DNA of 64,000 nucleotides. Origin: Acridotheres tristis. Its lineage: Eukaryota; Chordata; Aves; Passeriformes; Sturnidae. The notes under the pieces are model-generated. The model saw only the letters and a list, made by a program, of their open reading frames with translations, was not told the origin of the DNA and ran no database searches. The number at the start of each line of letters is the position of its first letter. Within the stretch, counting starts at the first letter, position 1. The translations under genes and the position numbers were made by a program. Of this stretch, positions 61,810 through 64,000 are shown piece after piece. The stretch is from the NCBI GenBank assembly GCA_037013685.1, contig CM072894.1, positions 15,511,449 to 15,575,448 on the forward strand, written 5' to 3'.

Positions 61810-62741
61810 TCATGGCTGAGCTCAGAGAGTGCTGAGCAGCAGTACCAGGTCTAGCTGGAGGCCAGGAACTAACAGTACATCTCAAGGGTCTCTAGTGGGC
61901 CCAGTACTGTTGAATGTCCTCATTGATTGTTTGAATTATGAAGCAGAGCATACTCTCAGCAAGTTTGCTGCTGACACCAAACTGGGAGCAGTGGCTGATA
62001 CAGCAGAGGGTTGTGCTGCCATCCAGGCAGCAGAGAAATGTCCCTACAGGACTCATGAAGTTAAAGAGTGGGAAATAAAATAAATAAAGATTGTGAGAAA
62101 TTCCCTGGTAGGGAATAAGCCCATGCACCGGTGTATGCTGAGGACCAACCAGCTGGAAAACAGCTGTGTAGAAAAGGACCTGGGGATCCTGGCGGACACC
62201 AGGCTGAACGTGAACCAGCCATGTGCCCTTGCAGCAAAGACGGCCAGTGGCATCCTGGGCTGCATTAGAAGCTGTGTTGCCAGCACATCGGGGAAGTCTT
62301 CCTTCCCTCTATTCAGCAAGGAGGGGCCACACAGAGTCTAGAAAAGAGGCCACTAAGATGATTATGGAACTGGAGAAAAGGCTGACAGAACAGGGACTGT
62401 TTAGCCTAGAGAAATGAAAGGTTGGGAGGATTTCAGTGGTTTATTTAAATATCTGAAGGGAAGGTTCAAAGGCTTTAAAGGTTTAAAGCCATGCTTATTT
62501 CACTGGTGTCCAGTGACTGGACAAGAAACAATGTGCACAACAGGAGCTGAGGAGATAAGAGGATTTTTTTAATGTGTTAGTGACGGAACATTGGCGAGGT
62601 TGCCCAGGGACATTGTGGAGTTTCCACCTTAGAGATACTCAAAAGCTGTCCTGGGCAACCTGCTGTGGGTGACTCTGCCTGAGGAGGAGGGTTGGACAAG
62701 ATGATCTCCAAAGATCCCTTCAGACTTCAGTTGTTCTGTGT
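61810..62741 (+). mobile_element. Degenerate CR1 LINE (3' part, RT remnant)
   Basis: Plus-strand similarity to the chicken-repeat-1 family: GGGCCCAGTACTGTTGAATGT, then LSKFAADTKLGAVADTAEGC (the family has FADDTKLG, the RT catalytic box), [26 protein letters not shown], and [14 protein letters not shown]. It closes with the CR1-type 3' end GACAAGATGATCTCCAAAGATCCCTTCAGACTTCAG. Frames break at about 62084 and 62342, and several internal segments are missing compared with the usual CR1 3' end. It is 5'-truncated as most copies are and inactive. It supports an avian (sauropsid) origin. Confidence 0.9.
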
Positions 62742-64000
62742 GAGAACTCTTACAGTTAAAATGACTCAATAATAATGACTAAATAAAATAAAACTCCTTA
62801 TGCCAAAAATGGAGGTAACTTTGATGAATAACTATTATGTTGCTTTACTATGTGTTCTGGCAGAGTAGTGGGCATGGAATATGATGTGTTTTGAATATTC
62901 ATTTACTTTAATTTCTCATTTTGTGCCTGTTTGTTTTTTTTTTTTTTTTTACTGGCATGACTGCCTTGTTGCAATAGGAAAGTCAGCAGAGGAATAACAA
63001 CAGAGCTAGAAATTGTGCCTCAGTTGGTAGAATTTCATCGTTGTCTCCCTCAGCTGAGGATTTAGTTCTAAGTATCAAGAAACGTTCTTAGCAAGATAAA
63101 TATTTACAGAGCAATCTCCATTATTTCAAATGATGAACAATGCCGGCTGAAAACCATGTGTACCCTTGGTCTGAGTCATGACTATGGTTAAACTTCTGTC
63201 TGCTGCTGTTGGAACTGCTTGAAGACAACCAACCACACCCATTGTGGTTCAAGAAATACAGTGGAGAGAAATATTTCCAACTTTTGTATATTCTCTTTTC
63301 TGTCCTATTTGGAACCTGGCAGATATGTTATACTTCTGTGCAGAGAACTTCATAAAAATCAGCCTTATTTTAATTCTGCCTGGCTGGTTCTTGGTTTAGA
63401 GAACCTGGAGGCCAGATGGTGCAGGGTGGGTAGACTTCCTGGCAATAAACCAACTTATAAATAAAGAAAAGTGCTCTGCAGAGAATGAAGAGCTGGCTTT
63501 CCAAAGTTTGGAATAATTTCTTCAATTTGCAACTGAAGCATGACCAGTGATAGTTACCATGTACTTCTTTTATAACAAATGAAATAGATAATAAGAGTCA
63601 GCTGAAATATTCTTATTCTTAACTATGAGTAACTGGAAGAATAACAAGTCTGCCTTTGGAGAAGGAACATAGAGGGATTTAGGTCCTGTTAGATATTAGC
63701 TGACTCATTGATACAAAGGCCAGTTATAGGTTCCCCTTTAATAACTTGTCCTCCCCTTAAAGTTATTAAGATCTATCATTTCATTAGAGGGAGTTACACT
63801 TCTGAGGAGGCCACCATAGACTTAGTACCACACTGCTGAGAGGTGCTAGAGGCAGAAATACACTAGTTGGGATGGTTAGATGTGACTAAGTGTCTTGGCT
63901 TGTGAGAGTATTACCTTGAGCTCTCAGGAAAAAAAGACAGTTGAGCCATGGTATATGAAATAATCTGCTTAAAGACCACTTAAATTAAAGTAAAATGTAG
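62742..64000. other. Gene desert, right end of window
   Basis: Contains a T17 run at 62934-62950. No gene recognised up to the window end. Confidence 0.55.
62934..62950. repeat. T17 homopolymer
   Basis: Seventeen consecutive T, about 190 bases after the CR1 end; no link between the two is evident. Confidence 0.9.

Overview
The window looks like nuclear DNA of a bird. It carries spliced vertebrate genes with canonical GT/AG borders, CpG-island promoters and a degenerate CR1 LINE, the typical avian retrotransposon. The species cannot be read from the sequence. Two protein genes are recognisable, NFE2L2 (+) and HNRNPA3 (-). They face each other tail to tail, the same arrangement as on human 2q31.

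1-5.1 kb: NFE2L2 (NRF2) from the end of intron 1 to the 3' UTR. Exons 2-5 are present and exon 1 lies to the left. Three coding stretches (419-531, 4137-4299, 4419-4497) have every odd-numbered base replaced by N. They coincide with the Neh2 DLG/lysine helix, the CNC-bZIP (Neh1) and the Neh3 tail. The ETGE motif, Neh4/Neh5 and both Neh6 degrons are readable.

5.1-12.3 kb: convergent intergenic space and long 3' UTR of HNRNPA3, with several minus-strand AATAAA signals.

12.3-23.5 kb: HNRNPA3 on the minus strand. Two RRMs are followed by a Gly-rich tail built from frame-preserving exons, giving a 358-residue protein that starts ATG GAG at 23390. Intron 1 (7.7 kb) holds an unannotated-looking alternative coding exon (19831-19942) that would swap the N-terminus, and a second CpG island (about 18.15-18.44 kb) containing a diverged copy of the promoter/start-codon module of exon 1.

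24-64 kb: gene-poor, AT-rich desert. By synteny it should be the HNRNPA3-proximal end of the desert between MTX2 and HNRNPA3, which in mouse and chicken is the telomeric HoxD regulatory landscape (T-DOM). No protein gene is supported here. It contains an orphan CpG island (about 44.28-44.63 kb), an old L2-like LINE reverse-transcriptase fossil (34.22-34.59 kb, minus), a CR1 (61.81-62.74 kb, plus), CTCF-, ZNF143- and CRE-like motifs, an E-box triplet, blocks that resemble conserved homeodomain-rich enhancers, homopolymer tracts and a perfect 11-bp hairpin. Regulatory roles in this desert are inference; no conservation or chromatin data were available.
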